Below are positions 25,382 through 33,604 of a stretch of 38,306 nt of DNA, piece by piece; position 1 is the stretch's first letter, and every line of letters begins with the position of its first letter. The translations under genes and the position numbers were made by a program. This stretch comes from Xanthomonas cannabis pv. cannabis (GTDB lineage: Bacteria; Pseudomonadota; Gammaproteobacteria; Xanthomonadales; Xanthomonadaceae). The notes under the pieces are model-generated. The model was not told the origin of the DNA. It saw only the letters and a program-made list of their open reading frames with translations, and searched no databases. Location: contig NZ_JSZE01000011.1 of NCBI RefSeq assembly GCF_000802365.1, forward strand, positions 1 to 38,306, given 5' to 3'.

Positions 25382-26125
25382 CTACATCATTGCGTGCATG
25401 GGCATTTCGTCCCATGTGCGTCCATTCAAAAGCCGTCCATTTTTAGCCTTAGCACGTCGCTTTCCATCTGCGCCCCAGCCACCCCATTGCTTGAAGAAGA
25501 AAGCCACGTCCTGCTCTGCGCACTGGATACGGACTGCGTCTGCCCACTCTGGCTTCATCGGCCGTGCCTTGGCGCCGGATTCGCCCCCCACAATGACCCA
25601 GTGGATGTTCGACAGATCCAGCTCACCAACATCCTCCAGGAGCGGCTCGACGGACAGGAAGCGAATTTTGGCATCTACCTTACGGAGGTAGTCAATGCGC
25701 GGCACACCGTGACGCCGGTTTTCAACTGATACACCAAGCCAGGCGTTACTGGGAACAGCGCGACTCTTGAAGTAGCGCGCCATCCGCGCGGCTCGCTTGG
25801 TCAGAATTTGGTAGCTGTGCTGCGGAGTCTGAGAAATCACGTCCATCACCCGATCAATGTATTCGGACGGCACTTTCTCGTGGAACAGATCGGACATGGA
25901 GTTCACGAAGTAGATCGTGGCTTTTTTGCGCTTCATGGGGTCGCTCAGGCGCTCTTCGATCAAGCGCAAGGCAAACCCGTTTTCGTAACCAGGCGTTCCC
26001 ATGGCCTGAAGCCGCCGTGCCATGACTTCGGCATAGCAATGCTTGCAGCCAGCAGAAATCTTCGTGCACCCGACTATTGGGTTCCACGTCTGCTCGGTCC
26101 ACTCAATTCGGGAAGACGTCGTCAT
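25382..26125 (-). CDS. DUF5131 (phage Gp37/Gp68) three-Cys-motif protein
   Basis: A 247-residue radical-SAM-like protein found in phages and mobile islands. The N-terminus carries the three cysteines with spacing C-x6-C-x2-C (NPIVGCTKISAGCKHCYAEV). It is followed by conserved family segments YFVNSMSDLFHEKVP, YQILTKRAARMARYF, NAWLGVSVENRRHGVPRIDY, FLSVEPLLEDVG and HWVIVGGESGAKARPM. Three Cys suggest a [4Fe-4S] cluster, although the spacing differs from canonical radical SAM Cx3Cx2C. It forms an operon with tcmP. Substrate unknown. Confidence 0.9.
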   Translation of the reverse strand: MTTSSRIEWTEQTWNPIVGCTKISAGCKHCYAEVMARRLQAMGTPGYENGFALRLIEERLSDPMKRKKATIYFVNSMSDLFHEKVPSEYIDRVMDVISQTPQHSYQILTKRAARMARYFKSRAVPSNAWLGVSVENRRHGVPRIDYLRKVDAKIRFLSVEPLLEDVGELDLSNIHWVIVGGESGAKARPMKPEWADAVRIQCAEQDVAFFFKQWGGWGADGKRRAKAKNGRLLNGRTWDEMPMHAMM

Positions 26126-26402
26126 AGCAGTGCTCTCAGGACTTCAGGTGATGCGGGCGGCCCAATTGGAATCGCCTTTTCGCTGAGAAGTGTAGCCGGC
26201 TTACCTGTAGGCTAAAAGATACAAGCACAGGTTCGCGTCCACCCAGCCTGTGGACGAAAGTGCAGCGACGACTGGCCAGCCCTGCCAAACACAGCGCCCG
26301 GACGCTAAGCAGAGCGGCAGCTGCCCACACGGGTGTCCGTTCCCTGCCACCTGTTTGCCGAGCTCTTGCGGGTAGCCGCTGCATGCGTCCCCGTGGGGCG
26401 TG

Positions 26403-27233
26403 TTAGAAGGGCAGGCGATGCTGTGGTGTCACATTGCTCACCTCGCCCCAGAACCGACGACCCAGCTCGTTCTTTGAGGCCAAGACTAGCCAATACAGTG
26501 GCTGGTTCTTTTTGCCCGATACGAGTTCCAGCCGGTCGCTTACATCCTCGTAGCCGAGTTGACGAATCAGGTTGCACCAATGGCGAACCACGGCCCGCAC
26601 TACCAAGTCGTTTCTCTCTGCGGGGTCGACGTGTTCGCGCCATCCAGGTGCGAACAGTTCAAGGGCACCGCTAGACATCAACTGCTTTACATTTCTAGTG
26701 AGATCCATGGCACTCAGATGGATCAGTAAATCCATTCGGTTCATCTGAGCCAGAGTTTTTAGAACTTCGAAGGGAAGTGATTGCACGTTGTAAGGGTCGA
26801 GAAACGCGAAGTGCAACCCTGTGCGTGAGAGCTTGGGCACGACAGATTTCGCAGTGTCTTCCGCTCGCCCGATTAGGTGATTCACTGGGCCGAATCCACT
26901 GACTCCCATACGATGCCTGCATGCTTGGACATTGGCCTCGTCAAGGTCGGCGATATGGATGGATCCAAAGGGCACGCTGCGTGCTGCGTCAACGGCAGCC
27001 AGCGCCCCGCCAGGAATAAATATTGTTGTATCCTTGATCTTCGCGCGACCAGGCCCGCAATACAAATCAATGTAAGTGGAATTCTTGTCAAATTTTCTAC
27101 GTGCGGCGCGACTGATGTCGACGTAGTGACGCAAGCGCGCATGCTTTTCTTGTGCCCAGGCTCCAACAACTTCAGCCTTTAACCCGTCGTGCGGATCAAT
27201 TTCGTAACGCTCTTCCGTGCGCTTTGTCGGCAT
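26403..27233 (-). CDS. tcmP: Second TcmP-like protein (short form)
   Basis: A 276-residue TcmP relative. It shows the family features: EVVGAWAQEKHARLRHYVDI near the start, the SAM-binding-like motif YIDLYCGPGRAKI, the acidic strand end SIHIADLDEANVQAC, and the motif-IV-like FAFLDPYNVQSLPFEVLKTL. The C-terminus ends in a short wing (LYWLVLASKNELGRRFW). It is more divergent from, and shorter than, the neighbouring long form. It lies 277 bp upstream of the DUF5131 gene on the same strand, so one DUF5131 protein may serve two partners, or this one may be independent. Confidence 0.8.
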   Translation of the reverse strand: MPTKRTEERYEIDPHDGLKAEVVGAWAQEKHARLRHYVDISRAARRKFDKNSTYIDLYCGPGRAKIKDTTIFIPGGALAAVDAARSVPFGSIHIADLDEANVQACRHRMGVSGFGPVNHLIGRAEDTAKSVVPKLSRTGLHFAFLDPYNVQSLPFEVLKTLAQMNRMDLLIHLSAMDLTRNVKQLMSSGALELFAPGWREHVDPAERNDLVVRAVVRHWCNLIRQLGYEDVSDRLELVSGKKNQPLYWLVLASKNELGRRFWGEVSNVTPQHRLPF

Positions 27234-27342
27234 TTTTCCCCCTTTTGACCATGAGCATGAAGCTTGGCTTGGAAATCCTAACGCTACTGCTCATCGAGCG
27301 CTACAAGCCTTTTTTGCAGACCAGGCTTGGTCAAGACAGAAT

Positions 27343-27966
27343 TCAAGCAGCCTCAACTTCTGCGGCGCTGAGCGAATAGCCTGTCCACATCGAGCCAGTC
27401 ACGATCAGCGTGCCGCCTTCCAGGACTTCGGTCTCGGTCAAGCTCAGTTCTTCCTGCACCAGGCGCTGCCCCTTGTAGGTGAACTGGGAGATGACGGCTA
27501 CATACATGTTGGTGCGGAGGTCTTCCAAGAACAGGCCGCCAGGCCAGATCACCTGCGCTTCATAGATCGCATCGCCACCACGGTAGATCGCGGTTTCAGC
27601 GCCGATGCTGTAGTTGTTGACGACACAAACTTTATCGGGGAATAGATGAGTGAAGGTCTGGTTGATCACCGCGCCGTTTGCGCGACCGTCCTGCAACACA
27701 AAGTGGTCGATCGAGAACGCAGCGGTGGTTTCCGAAAAGCTCACCGGCCTAGTCGACGTATCCAGATTGCTCGGGTTGGTCGGATCGTTGGAGTAGCGCG
27801 CCTGCACACTGAAGTCAGACGGGATGTCTACCGTTGAGCTGCCGCCTGGCGGCGGTGCAACGACTTGCCAAGCAATGGTTGCGAGTGTGGGATTCATGAC
27901 CGGCTTCTGAAACAGCGCAGGGCGAACGGTCTCGTTGGTCTGGTTGATCAAAGTGATTTTCGACAT
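27343..27966 (-). CDS. Conserved-looking beta-rich protein of unknown function
   Basis: A 207-residue protein, well started (AAGGAG 11 nt before ATG 27966), with no signal peptide or membrane helix. The sequence is dominated by beta-strand patterns (SKITLINQTNETVRPALFQK, IAWQVVAPPPGGSSTVDIP, MYVAVISQFTYKGQRLVQEE) and is poor in Lys and Arg. It reads like a secreted or inclusion-forming beta-sandwich, but no family was recognised. It ends 109 bp upstream of the short tcmP on the same strand. Confidence 0.75.
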   Translation of the reverse strand: MSKITLINQTNETVRPALFQKPVMNPTLATIAWQVVAPPPGGSSTVDIPSDFSVQARYSNDPTNPSNLDTSTRPVSFSETTAAFSIDHFVLQDGRANGAVINQTFTHLFPDKVCVVNNYSIGAETAIYRGGDAIYEAQVIWPGGLFLEDLRTNMYVAVISQFTYKGQRLVQEELSLTETEVLEGGTLIVTGSMWTGYSLSAAEVEAA

Positions 27967-28093
27967 GCATCAAACTCCTTTTGGTCGCAGGGAGAAATCT
28001 TATGTTCGCCATTAGTGCAAAACGAATTGGGTAGCACAAGCGGGGATTCCGTTCTTCTGCGACCTACTTCGCTTTTCTGAGAGGCTGGAAGAG

Positions 28094-28933
28094 TCACCTG
28101 TAACGGGCAGCCCCATGCGTGCGCACAAGCACCTGGTCGCCCATAAAGCGTGGCAAGGTCAGACCATCACAGGAGATCTTATTCAGCGATTTTTTCAGGC
28201 TCTTCATCCGACAACTTGGGTAAAAGAACCACGTAAAAGCCGGGAAGTGGCGCTCTGACGCTCGGGCCAACTCCCTTTTATCAGCCCAGCTGATGTCAGC
28301 ATCCATCAAGCGCTCTCCGAAGGTCTGGCGTAGCGCTGAGAATCCGCTTTTTTTGATGCCATGAGAGCGCAAGTATCGAGCGAAATTGCTCCTAAGCCAT
28401 GCGGCTGTGTCGGCTGTTCGCTCCCTCTGGCTGGTGGGAAAGAGTTCCCGCCTGTCCTTGCTTTTGATGGCTGCGACGTAGTCCGGGAACCCGGCATCAA
28501 GCAACACTTTCGGCACCGGAATTGACCCTGTGCTATGCCTCTGTCGAGTTCGGTATTTGGAGGCAGTGGCGCTTTCCGATTCCGGCGCAGCCCGATTCTT
28601 GAGCACGATGCACATCAGCCCGGCGGGTTCGATGATGTCGTCGATAGACAGCGCAGCCGCCTCCGATGCCCGGACACCCATGTAGAGTCCGAGCAAGGGG
28701 GGCCAAAAAAGCAGCGGTTCGTTGGCTGCCCATTGATCGTAGGCCGGAGATGCGAAGATCGTCGCTAGGTCGCTCTCAGCAAGACGCTGCGGGCGTTGGC
28801 GGTGAGATTCGGCATTCATAACAAATGCTGTGCTTGCGGTGCTGCGAGGTGTTCGAAAGGTTACTTTGCCAGGTAGGCGTTGATTGAGGAGAGAGGACAG
28901 CTGTTCGGCAGTAGGTGTGCTGGTGATGCTCAT
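28094..28933 (-). CDS. Degenerate tyrosine recombinase (catalytic-domain remnant)
   Basis: A 279-residue protein corresponding to only the C-terminal part of a tyrosine recombinase. The first catalytic Arg region is present (LLGLYMGVRASEAAALSIDD). The HxxR box reads GFSALRQTF: both histidines are replaced (Ser and Gln), and the final His/Tyr region (RHFPAFTWFFYPSCRMK) is atypical. The N-terminal SAM-like DNA-binding domain is missing. It is probably inactive, or a non-catalytic accessory recombinase. It lies 180 bp downstream of the complete second integrase on the same strand. Confidence 0.8.
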   Translation of the reverse strand: MSITSTPTAEQLSSLLNQRLPGKVTFRTPRSTASTAFVMNAESHRQRPQRLAESDLATIFASPAYDQWAANEPLLFWPPLLGLYMGVRASEAAALSIDDIIEPAGLMCIVLKNRAAPESESATASKYRTRQRHSTGSIPVPKVLLDAGFPDYVAAIKSKDRRELFPTSQRERTADTAAWLRSNFARYLRSHGIKKSGFSALRQTFGERLMDADISWADKRELARASERHFPAFTWFFYPSCRMKSLKKSLNKISCDGLTLPRFMGDQVLVRTHGAARYR

Positions 28934-29113
28934 GATTGAATTCCGAAAGGGTGGAGAAGGAAGGGTGGAGAAGGGCGTTGAGGTTTGAGCCCGCTACTTG
29001 GTCGCTGGCATCCGTTTTCAGTTGCTTAGCAACGGATGGTCGAAACAAGTGACCTTGCTGCGGCGATGACGCGGCAGCAAGATCGCAAGTCGCGATATCA
29101 AAGCAAGGTGCGG

Positions 29114-30505
29114 TCAGGGGTAGAACTTGCGGGGATCCGACAACTGTTCGGCGAACTGTCCTCGGCGATACTTGGGCAGCTCAACCGGCGGCTTGTATTT
29201 CCCCAGAATTCTGATCTGCGTGGCCCGAGCAAGCTTGGGCTTCTTGTGGAAATACGCGTCATGCAAGACGGGCACGTTCTTCCGCAGCGAATGGCCGGTA
29301 ATGAGGGCGATGTCTTGGTCGGACACGTTCTTGTGGTGAAGCTCGGTGGCAAGCGTGTGGCGGAAGGTGTGAGCGCCGATCCCCTTTCCGAAGCCCAAGG
29401 TCTTCATGTAGCTGCTGAACTGGTTCACCGCGCCTTGGCTGTAGCGCGCATTGGTCTCACCCGTTTCCCGGTTCACGCCCGCAGACAGATGCGGAAAGAG
29501 TCTGGGATGGCCAGTAGCCTTGATGTCCTCAATGAAATCCAGGAAACCAGCATCCAGCAATGGTTTCGGGATGGGCAGGGTGCGAACTGCTGCTTTGCCT
29601 TTTAGGCTTTGACGGCTCCTGTCTCGATCCTTATGCCTGAGATCGGCGTCGACCGTTTTTTGGATGCGGATACACCAGACCTTGGCCTCCTCAACGATGT
29701 CCGCGACCTTCAATTGAGCGAGCTCGTTGATGCGTGCGCCCGTGTAGAGCGAGATCATGGGCAGCCACCACCGATGCGGATACTTCTTGGCCCAGGCCGG
29801 GAACGTCTTGGGTGAAAAGATGCGCTGAAGCTCTTCCTCGTCGAACAAGCGCTCGGGCTTGTTCGTGTCCACGACCAGGTCTTTCTTGATTTTCGGGAAC
29901 GCATCCATCGGCGATATGGGAATCGCCTTGGCTTTTACCAGCTTGCTGAAGAAGGTCACCAGGAACCGCCGGTGCTTCTCCAGCGTGGCGGGAGCGGGCG
30001 GCGTCACGCCAAGTTCTTTGCCAAGGGCAACCGCCTGCTCGAACGTGTAGTCCCGATACTTGAAGTCGGACAGCAGAAGCGGTGGTGCCCAACGCATCAG
30101 GTCCCAAAGCTTGTAGATGTGAGCGTGGTCGATGCGCGAGACAGGAACGTCACCACAGGCAATCCGTAGGAGCTTCAGCGTGCGAGCCGTGTCGTCGACG
30201 GTTTCCTTTGCCAGGCAGCACCGCTCGCGATGGCCGAGGTAGTCCGAGATCTCGACCGACAGCAGTCGAGCAGGAGAGCAGAGGGGTAGGGGCTCGGGGT
30301 AGAGCGTCCGATTCTTACTGAGGCGCACTCTACGGGAGCGCTCATCCGCGCGGTCAAAGAGCTCCAGGGCGTGGATGGCGGCTTCGCGACCCGTAATGTT
30401 GATTTCGGAGGCCCGGACGTTGCCGACATGGACATCCTTGATTTGTAGGAGCCCAAACGGGGAGGTGATGTAATCGCGGAGCTGTTGCTGGACGATAGAG
30501 GACAT
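29114..30505 (-). CDS. Second complete tyrosine recombinase/integrase
   Basis: A 463-residue recombinase from ATG 30505 (upstream in-frame extension to 30562 lacks a ribosome-binding site; GGAAG precedes 30505). A SAM-like core-binding domain (residues ~160-230) precedes the catalytic domain. All key residues are visible: Arg in SLYTGARINELAQL, basic Lys strand LKGKAAVRTLPIPK, HTFRHTLATEL, ALITGHSLRKN and Tyr in LHDAYFHKKP. It shares the PHRWW...LYTGAR style with the tRNA-adjacent integrase, so both belong to one family. It faces inward on the minus strand, suggesting a second, nested element. Confidence 0.92.
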   Translation of the reverse strand: MSSIVQQQLRDYITSPFGLLQIKDVHVGNVRASEINITGREAAIHALELFDRADERSRRVRLSKNRTLYPEPLPLCSPARLLSVEISDYLGHRERCCLAKETVDDTARTLKLLRIACGDVPVSRIDHAHIYKLWDLMRWAPPLLLSDFKYRDYTFEQAVALGKELGVTPPAPATLEKHRRFLVTFFSKLVKAKAIPISPMDAFPKIKKDLVVDTNKPERLFDEEELQRIFSPKTFPAWAKKYPHRWWLPMISLYTGARINELAQLKVADIVEEAKVWCIRIQKTVDADLRHKDRDRSRQSLKGKAAVRTLPIPKPLLDAGFLDFIEDIKATGHPRLFPHLSAGVNRETGETNARYSQGAVNQFSSYMKTLGFGKGIGAHTFRHTLATELHHKNVSDQDIALITGHSLRKNVPVLHDAYFHKKPKLARATQIRILGKYKPPVELPKYRRGQFAEQLSDPRKFYP

Positions 30506-31018
30506 TGCTTGCTTCCATTGTTTCAATGGAAGTAGTGATAAAACAGCCCGGAGATTCGTCAATCAAAACGGGCAATTTTTTTCTTTTCCTGAAGCAAACT
30601 CTACCGCAACGGTGCCACATGGACTTGCGCCAAAATTATTATGTCCGGTTCCAACCCGGCAGATCCATGTAATTCAATGATTTAGATCTGGTTGGCGAAA
30701 TATTTTTGAGTGATTTGACCTGGCATTATTGTACTGTTTGCAGTAAATAAGCTAACTAAATGAGCTCGTCGCTCGATTTTTAGAATGAATTTAAGTTAAA
30801 TGTTAGATTATTATTGTTAGTCTGAATTTATATTCAAAGCAGCGATATGCCTGGATCGGAACTTTCTGATCCGATAGGGCGCGACACCGATGGTGCGACG
30901 AATGCCAGGAGTGCAGTCTGAGCTTGCCGGACGTGGGACCCAATGGTCGCTCACCCCGCGGGGCGCTTGAGCAGCGCCATCTCGGCACCTGAAGATGGCT
31001 AGCTGTGTGGCGTTGGCG
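30506..31018. other. A/T-rich gap upstream of the second integrase and the Abi cassette
   Basis: About 500 bp without a convincing gene. The 30580-30850 part is very A/T-rich; the rest is G+C-rich and has an imperfect hairpin at ~30858-30880 (gatcggaactttctgatccgat). It may contain the outer end and attachment site of the second integrase's element, but no tRNA-like sequence is seen. Confidence 0.45.
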
Positions 31019-31164
31019 GCGTCTCAAGCGGTGCGACCGCACTGCCGATACCCAGGCCCATGGACAGAGCCGAGCTTCGCCGTCACCTCGAACGCCTGGA
31101 TGCTGCTGTGCCCGCTCTGGGGGCCTCTAGCATGATCGCCAGCATTTCTAGCAAGCCTTTGCCA
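31019..31164 (+). repeat. Direct repeat, left copy (decayed start of a small gene)
   Basis: 146 bp that repeat at 32391-32537, with about six mismatches in the first 110 bp and more divergence after. It holds the first ~25 codons of the small gene found intact at 32432 (ATG at 31060 here), then loses the frame by a 1-bp deletion. Together the copies bracket the Abi gene and its leader RNA. Confidence 0.85.
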
Positions 31165-31192
31165 GTCTCCTTACCCCTAGAGATCCAGTTGC

Positions 31193-31220
31193 TTGACAAG
31201 CGCTTAGCGCTGAGTAAAAC
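31193..31220 (+). promoter_or_regulatory. Sigma-70 promoter with internal palindrome before the Abi gene
   Basis: A perfect -35 TTGACA (31193-31198), 16-bp spacer and -10 TAAAAC (31215-31220). The spacer contains the palindrome AGCGC-TTA-GCGCT (31199-31211), which could be an operator. The expected start is at about 31224-31227. Confidence 0.65.
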
Positions 31221-31223
31221 TGT

Positions 31224-31283
31224 GCCCAACACGACCCACCCCTCTTGGCAGACCACCGCCTACGGGTGGGTTTTCTGTTGGGC
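31224..31283 (+). ncRNA. Candidate abiF-like small structured RNA
   Basis: A ~60-nt RNA expected from the promoter just upstream. An outer 8-bp helix (31224-31231 with 31276-31283) encloses a second 8-bp helix (31234-31241 with 31264-31271). The inner helix followed by TTTTCTGTT resembles an intrinsic terminator. The Abi ribosome-binding site begins immediately after. Published RNA surveys describe an abiF RNA motif beside Abi_2-type genes; a match to that motif is not verified here. Confidence 0.55.
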
Positions 31284-31299
31284 GAAGGAGGGCTCGGAA

Positions 31300-32271
31300 G
31301 TGTCTACTTATACGCGTCCACATCTGACCTACGAGAGGCAGTTGGAGAGCCTCAAAGCTCGCGGCCTGGAAGTCACGGATGATGATGCCGCCCTATCCTA
31401 TTTGCGCAGACTCGGATACTACCGGCTAAGTGCCTACTGGTATCCGTTCCGAAAGTCCACAATCGTGACGGTGGATGGAAAATTTTCGAGGAAGGTTGAA
31501 GACGATTTCCATGAAGGGGCCTCCTTTCAGAGCGCTGTAGAACTCTACGTATTCGATAAGCGATTAAGAATGCTCGCTCTCGATGCCATTGAGAGGATTG
31601 AGGTCGCGCTAAGAGTCGATATCGCCTATGGATTAGGGAAGCGAAACACATTTGCTCACTGTGATCCGAACGAACTCCATGGTCACTTTTCCAAGAAAAG
31701 AAGGGGGCCTCAAGGTAGAACTGATCATGAGGTCTGGCTGGAGAAATTGGGTGAAACGACGGCGCGATCCAAAGAAGACTTTGTAAAGCATTATAAAGAT
31801 ACATACGGGCTTCCGTTGCCGATATGGGTGGCTATAGAAATATGGGATTTTGGCCTGCTCTCCCGATTCTATGGTGGGATGAGGCCTCAGGATAGATCGG
31901 ATCTTTCTGAGAGATTTGGCGTAAAGGATTCATCGATTATGGAGACATGGTTGCGCGCCGTGAACTACATTAGGAATATTGCCGCACACCATGGCAGGCT
32001 CTTCAACAGGAATATGATTGATTATCCGGAGTTTCCATTAAAAGGGGAAATCCAGATTTTTGATTCAGTTCTTCATAATATAAATAAGTATCGGCCATAT
32101 GCAACTTTTTGCGTCATATCCTATCTGATGCAAGCCATATGTCCATCTACCTCTTGGTCCCGCCGGTTCCGAGATCATTTAGCTAGCTTTCCGAAAATTG
32201 CGGTGCCTGGTTGCGACATCAAGTCTTTGGGTTGTCACGATGAGTGGATGTTAGAGCCTTTCTGGCAGTAG
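31300..32271 (+). CDS. Abi_2 family (AbiD/AbiF-like) abortive infection protein with HEPN motif
   Basis: A 323-residue phage-defence protein. The N-terminus shows the family hallmark ALSYLRRLGYYRLSAYWYPF. The helical core (ELYVFDKRLRMLALDAIERI) and C-terminal RNIAAHHGRLFNR give the HEPN R-x4-H RNase motif (Arg225, His230). HEPN proteins generally cut RNA to halt growth of infected cells. The start is GTG 31300, preceded by AAGGAGG; the upstream in-frame stretch from 31060 belongs to a decayed repeat. Its leader RNA and terminator suggest control by an ncRNA. A/T-rich codon use contrasts with the flanking genes, and a direct repeat brackets it. Confidence 0.92.
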   Translation: MSTYTRPHLTYERQLESLKARGLEVTDDDAALSYLRRLGYYRLSAYWYPFRKSTIVTVDGKFSRKVEDDFHEGASFQSAVELYVFDKRLRMLALDAIERIEVALRVDIAYGLGKRNTFAHCDPNELHGHFSKKRRGPQGRTDHEVWLEKLGETTARSKEDFVKHYKDTYGLPLPIWVAIEIWDFGLLSRFYGGMRPQDRSDLSERFGVKDSSIMETWLRAVNYIRNIAAHHGRLFNRNMIDYPEFPLKGEIQIFDSVLHNINKYRPYATFCVISYLMQAICPSTSWSRRFRDHLASFPKIAVPGCDIKSLGCHDEWMLEPFWQ

Positions 32272-32283
32272 AAGCAGTTATGC

Positions 32284-32373
32284 ATGGCCTATAATGAGAA
32301 GTCTTGCGGAAAGAAGGCAAAGGAAATGGCCGAGAAGATTCACAGCAGCCTTCGAGCGGCGGCGGGATGCTGA
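32284..32373 (+). CDS. Possible 29-residue small protein after the Abi gene
   Basis: A short frame from ATG 32284 (MAYNEKSCGKKAKEMAEK..., ending AAAGC), 12 bp after the Abi stop. It is lysine-rich and helical. The ribosome-binding site is weak. It may be a real small protein of the host island cut by the Abi insertion, or chance. Confidence 0.25.
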   Translation: MAYNEKSCGKKAKEMAEKIHSSLRAAAGC

Positions 32374-32390
32374 TCGGTGCTGGCTGCGGT

Positions 32391-32537
32391 GCGTCTCAAG
32401 CGGTGAGACCGCACTGCCGATACTCAGGCCCATGGACAGAGCCGAGCTTCGCCGTCACCTCGAACGCCTGGATGCTGCGGTGCCCGCCCTGCGGGCCTCA
32501 AGTCCTGACCGCCGTCATTTTTGGCAAGCCTTTGCCA
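32391..32537 (+). repeat. Direct repeat, right copy (with intact small gene start)
   Basis: Partner of 31019-31164. This copy retains the open frame of the 74-residue protein starting at 32432, so it is the parental copy and the left one a partial duplicate. Confidence 0.85.
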
Positions 32538-32656
32538 ACATGGCTGCTGCCATCGAGAGCAAGGCGAGGACGAGCGAGGACGCGCAGTTCGTCGGCCGTC
32601 GGGCCGAGGAAATCTTGTCTTGGCATGGGCTTGAAAATTTGGGCGATCACGTCTGA
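32432..32656 (+). CDS. Small helical protein of unknown function
   Basis: A 74-residue charged, helical protein: MDRAELRRHLERLDAAVPAL, then FWQAFANMAAAIESKARTSE and DAQFVGRRAEEILSWHG. No family recognised. Its 5' part is duplicated upstream of the Abi gene. The next recognisable gene is radC on the same strand, 400 bp on. The existence of a conserved frame in one copy and a frameshifted one in the other supports it being a real gene. Confidence 0.65.
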   Translation: MDRAELRRHLERLDAAVPALRASSPDRRHFWQAFANMAAAIESKARTSEDAQFVGRRAEEILSWHGLENLGDHV

Positions 32657-33060
32657 GTCCTCGGTTCGGTTCGGACCGACCCATCCCCATGCCTGCGTGC
32701 TTCTTCATGCGCAGCGATGTAGCGCAGGGCAAGCACGCATAGGTCCGCAGTAGCCCATGACTGGCTGCACAGCCCAGTCATCGCTTGCTGACATCGGTCA
32801 CCCCGTCCATCCGAACGCCGCTTGGCCCGCAAGCTTGGGATGCATGCATGATGCTGTCTCCACCAACGCTGGGCCTCTTAACGGGAATCCTGGCTCAGCT
32901 GTCCCGACCGCAAGGGCGAGCCTCCTTCTCGACGCTGACGCTCTGTTGCGGCCCTTCGCTGCGCGCCGCTTGCGCGGTGCTCACTCCCGGGTGCGGTCGG
33001 GCCGGACGCTTCGCCTGTCGGTTCCCACGAGGCGCATAACGCGCTGGTGGAGAAGAACCG
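32657..33060. other. G+C-rich leader region before radC
   Basis: About 400 bp without a convincing gene. Several short palindromes occur, such as gactggctgcacagcccagtc (32760-32780) and GC-rich stems around 32950-33000. Long GC-rich leaders before radC-like genes occur on mobile elements. No promoter was recognised. Confidence 0.45.
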
Positions 33061-33540
33061 ATGAAGCGCACCCAAGACCTGAAGGCCCAATACCAACTCC
33101 AGATGGACGAGGAAGGCATCTTGCTCGCTGCCGCGACCATCCTGGAGCAACGCCTTCAACGCCAAGGCCGCATCCACAGCCCCGAGCAGGCCGGCAGCTA
33201 CCTGGTCGCCCGCTGCGCCCACCTGCCGCACGAAGTCTTCGGCGTCGTTTTCCTCGACACCAAGCACCACATCCTGGCCACCGAGCACCTCTTCACCGGC
33301 ACGACCGATGCCTGCGAGGTCCACAACCGAGTCGTCGTCAAGCGTGCCCTGGAGCTCAACGCCGTCGCCGTCATCCTCTTCCACAACCACCCTTCGGGCA
33401 ATCCGGAGCCCAGCGAAGCAGACCGCAAGGTCACCGAACGCCTGAAGCAGGCGCTGAACCTTCTGGACATCCGAGTGCTGGACCACTTGGTTATCGGCGG
33501 CCAGAAGAGCGTCAGCCTGGCGGCAAGGGGGTGGGCATAG
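33061..33540 (+). CDS. radC: RadC-like JAB-domain protein
   Basis: A 159-residue member of the RadC/DUF2466 family, typical of integrative elements and plasmids. The JAB metal-binding signature is complete: a Glu strand (HEVFGVVFLDTKHHILATEH) and H-x-H-x7-S-x2-D in FHNHPSGNPEPSEADRKVT, followed by the Leu-rich LLDIRVLDHLVIGG. It lacks the N-terminal HhH region of chromosomal RadC, as is usual for mobile-element copies. The family's role in DNA metabolism is unsettled. A GGAG precedes ATG 33061. The toxin/immunity pair begins 64 bp later. Confidence 0.92.
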   Translation: MKRTQDLKAQYQLQMDEEGILLAAATILEQRLQRQGRIHSPEQAGSYLVARCAHLPHEVFGVVFLDTKHHILATEHLFTGTTDACEVHNRVVVKRALELNAVAVILFHNHPSGNPEPSEADRKVTERLKQALNLLDIRVLDHLVIGGQKSVSLAARGWA

Positions 33541-33604
33541 CCCCCCTTCACCTGTGCGGTCTGCCGAAGCTAGACTGCCAAGGCAGATGTCCCCAAGGAG
33601 CGGA

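Noticed and set aside
31060-31299. N-terminal extension of the Abi protein from ATG 31060
   Set aside because: The stretch belongs to the decayed direct repeat, the promoter and the hairpin; Abi_2 homology begins after GTG 31300, which has its own AAGGAGG.
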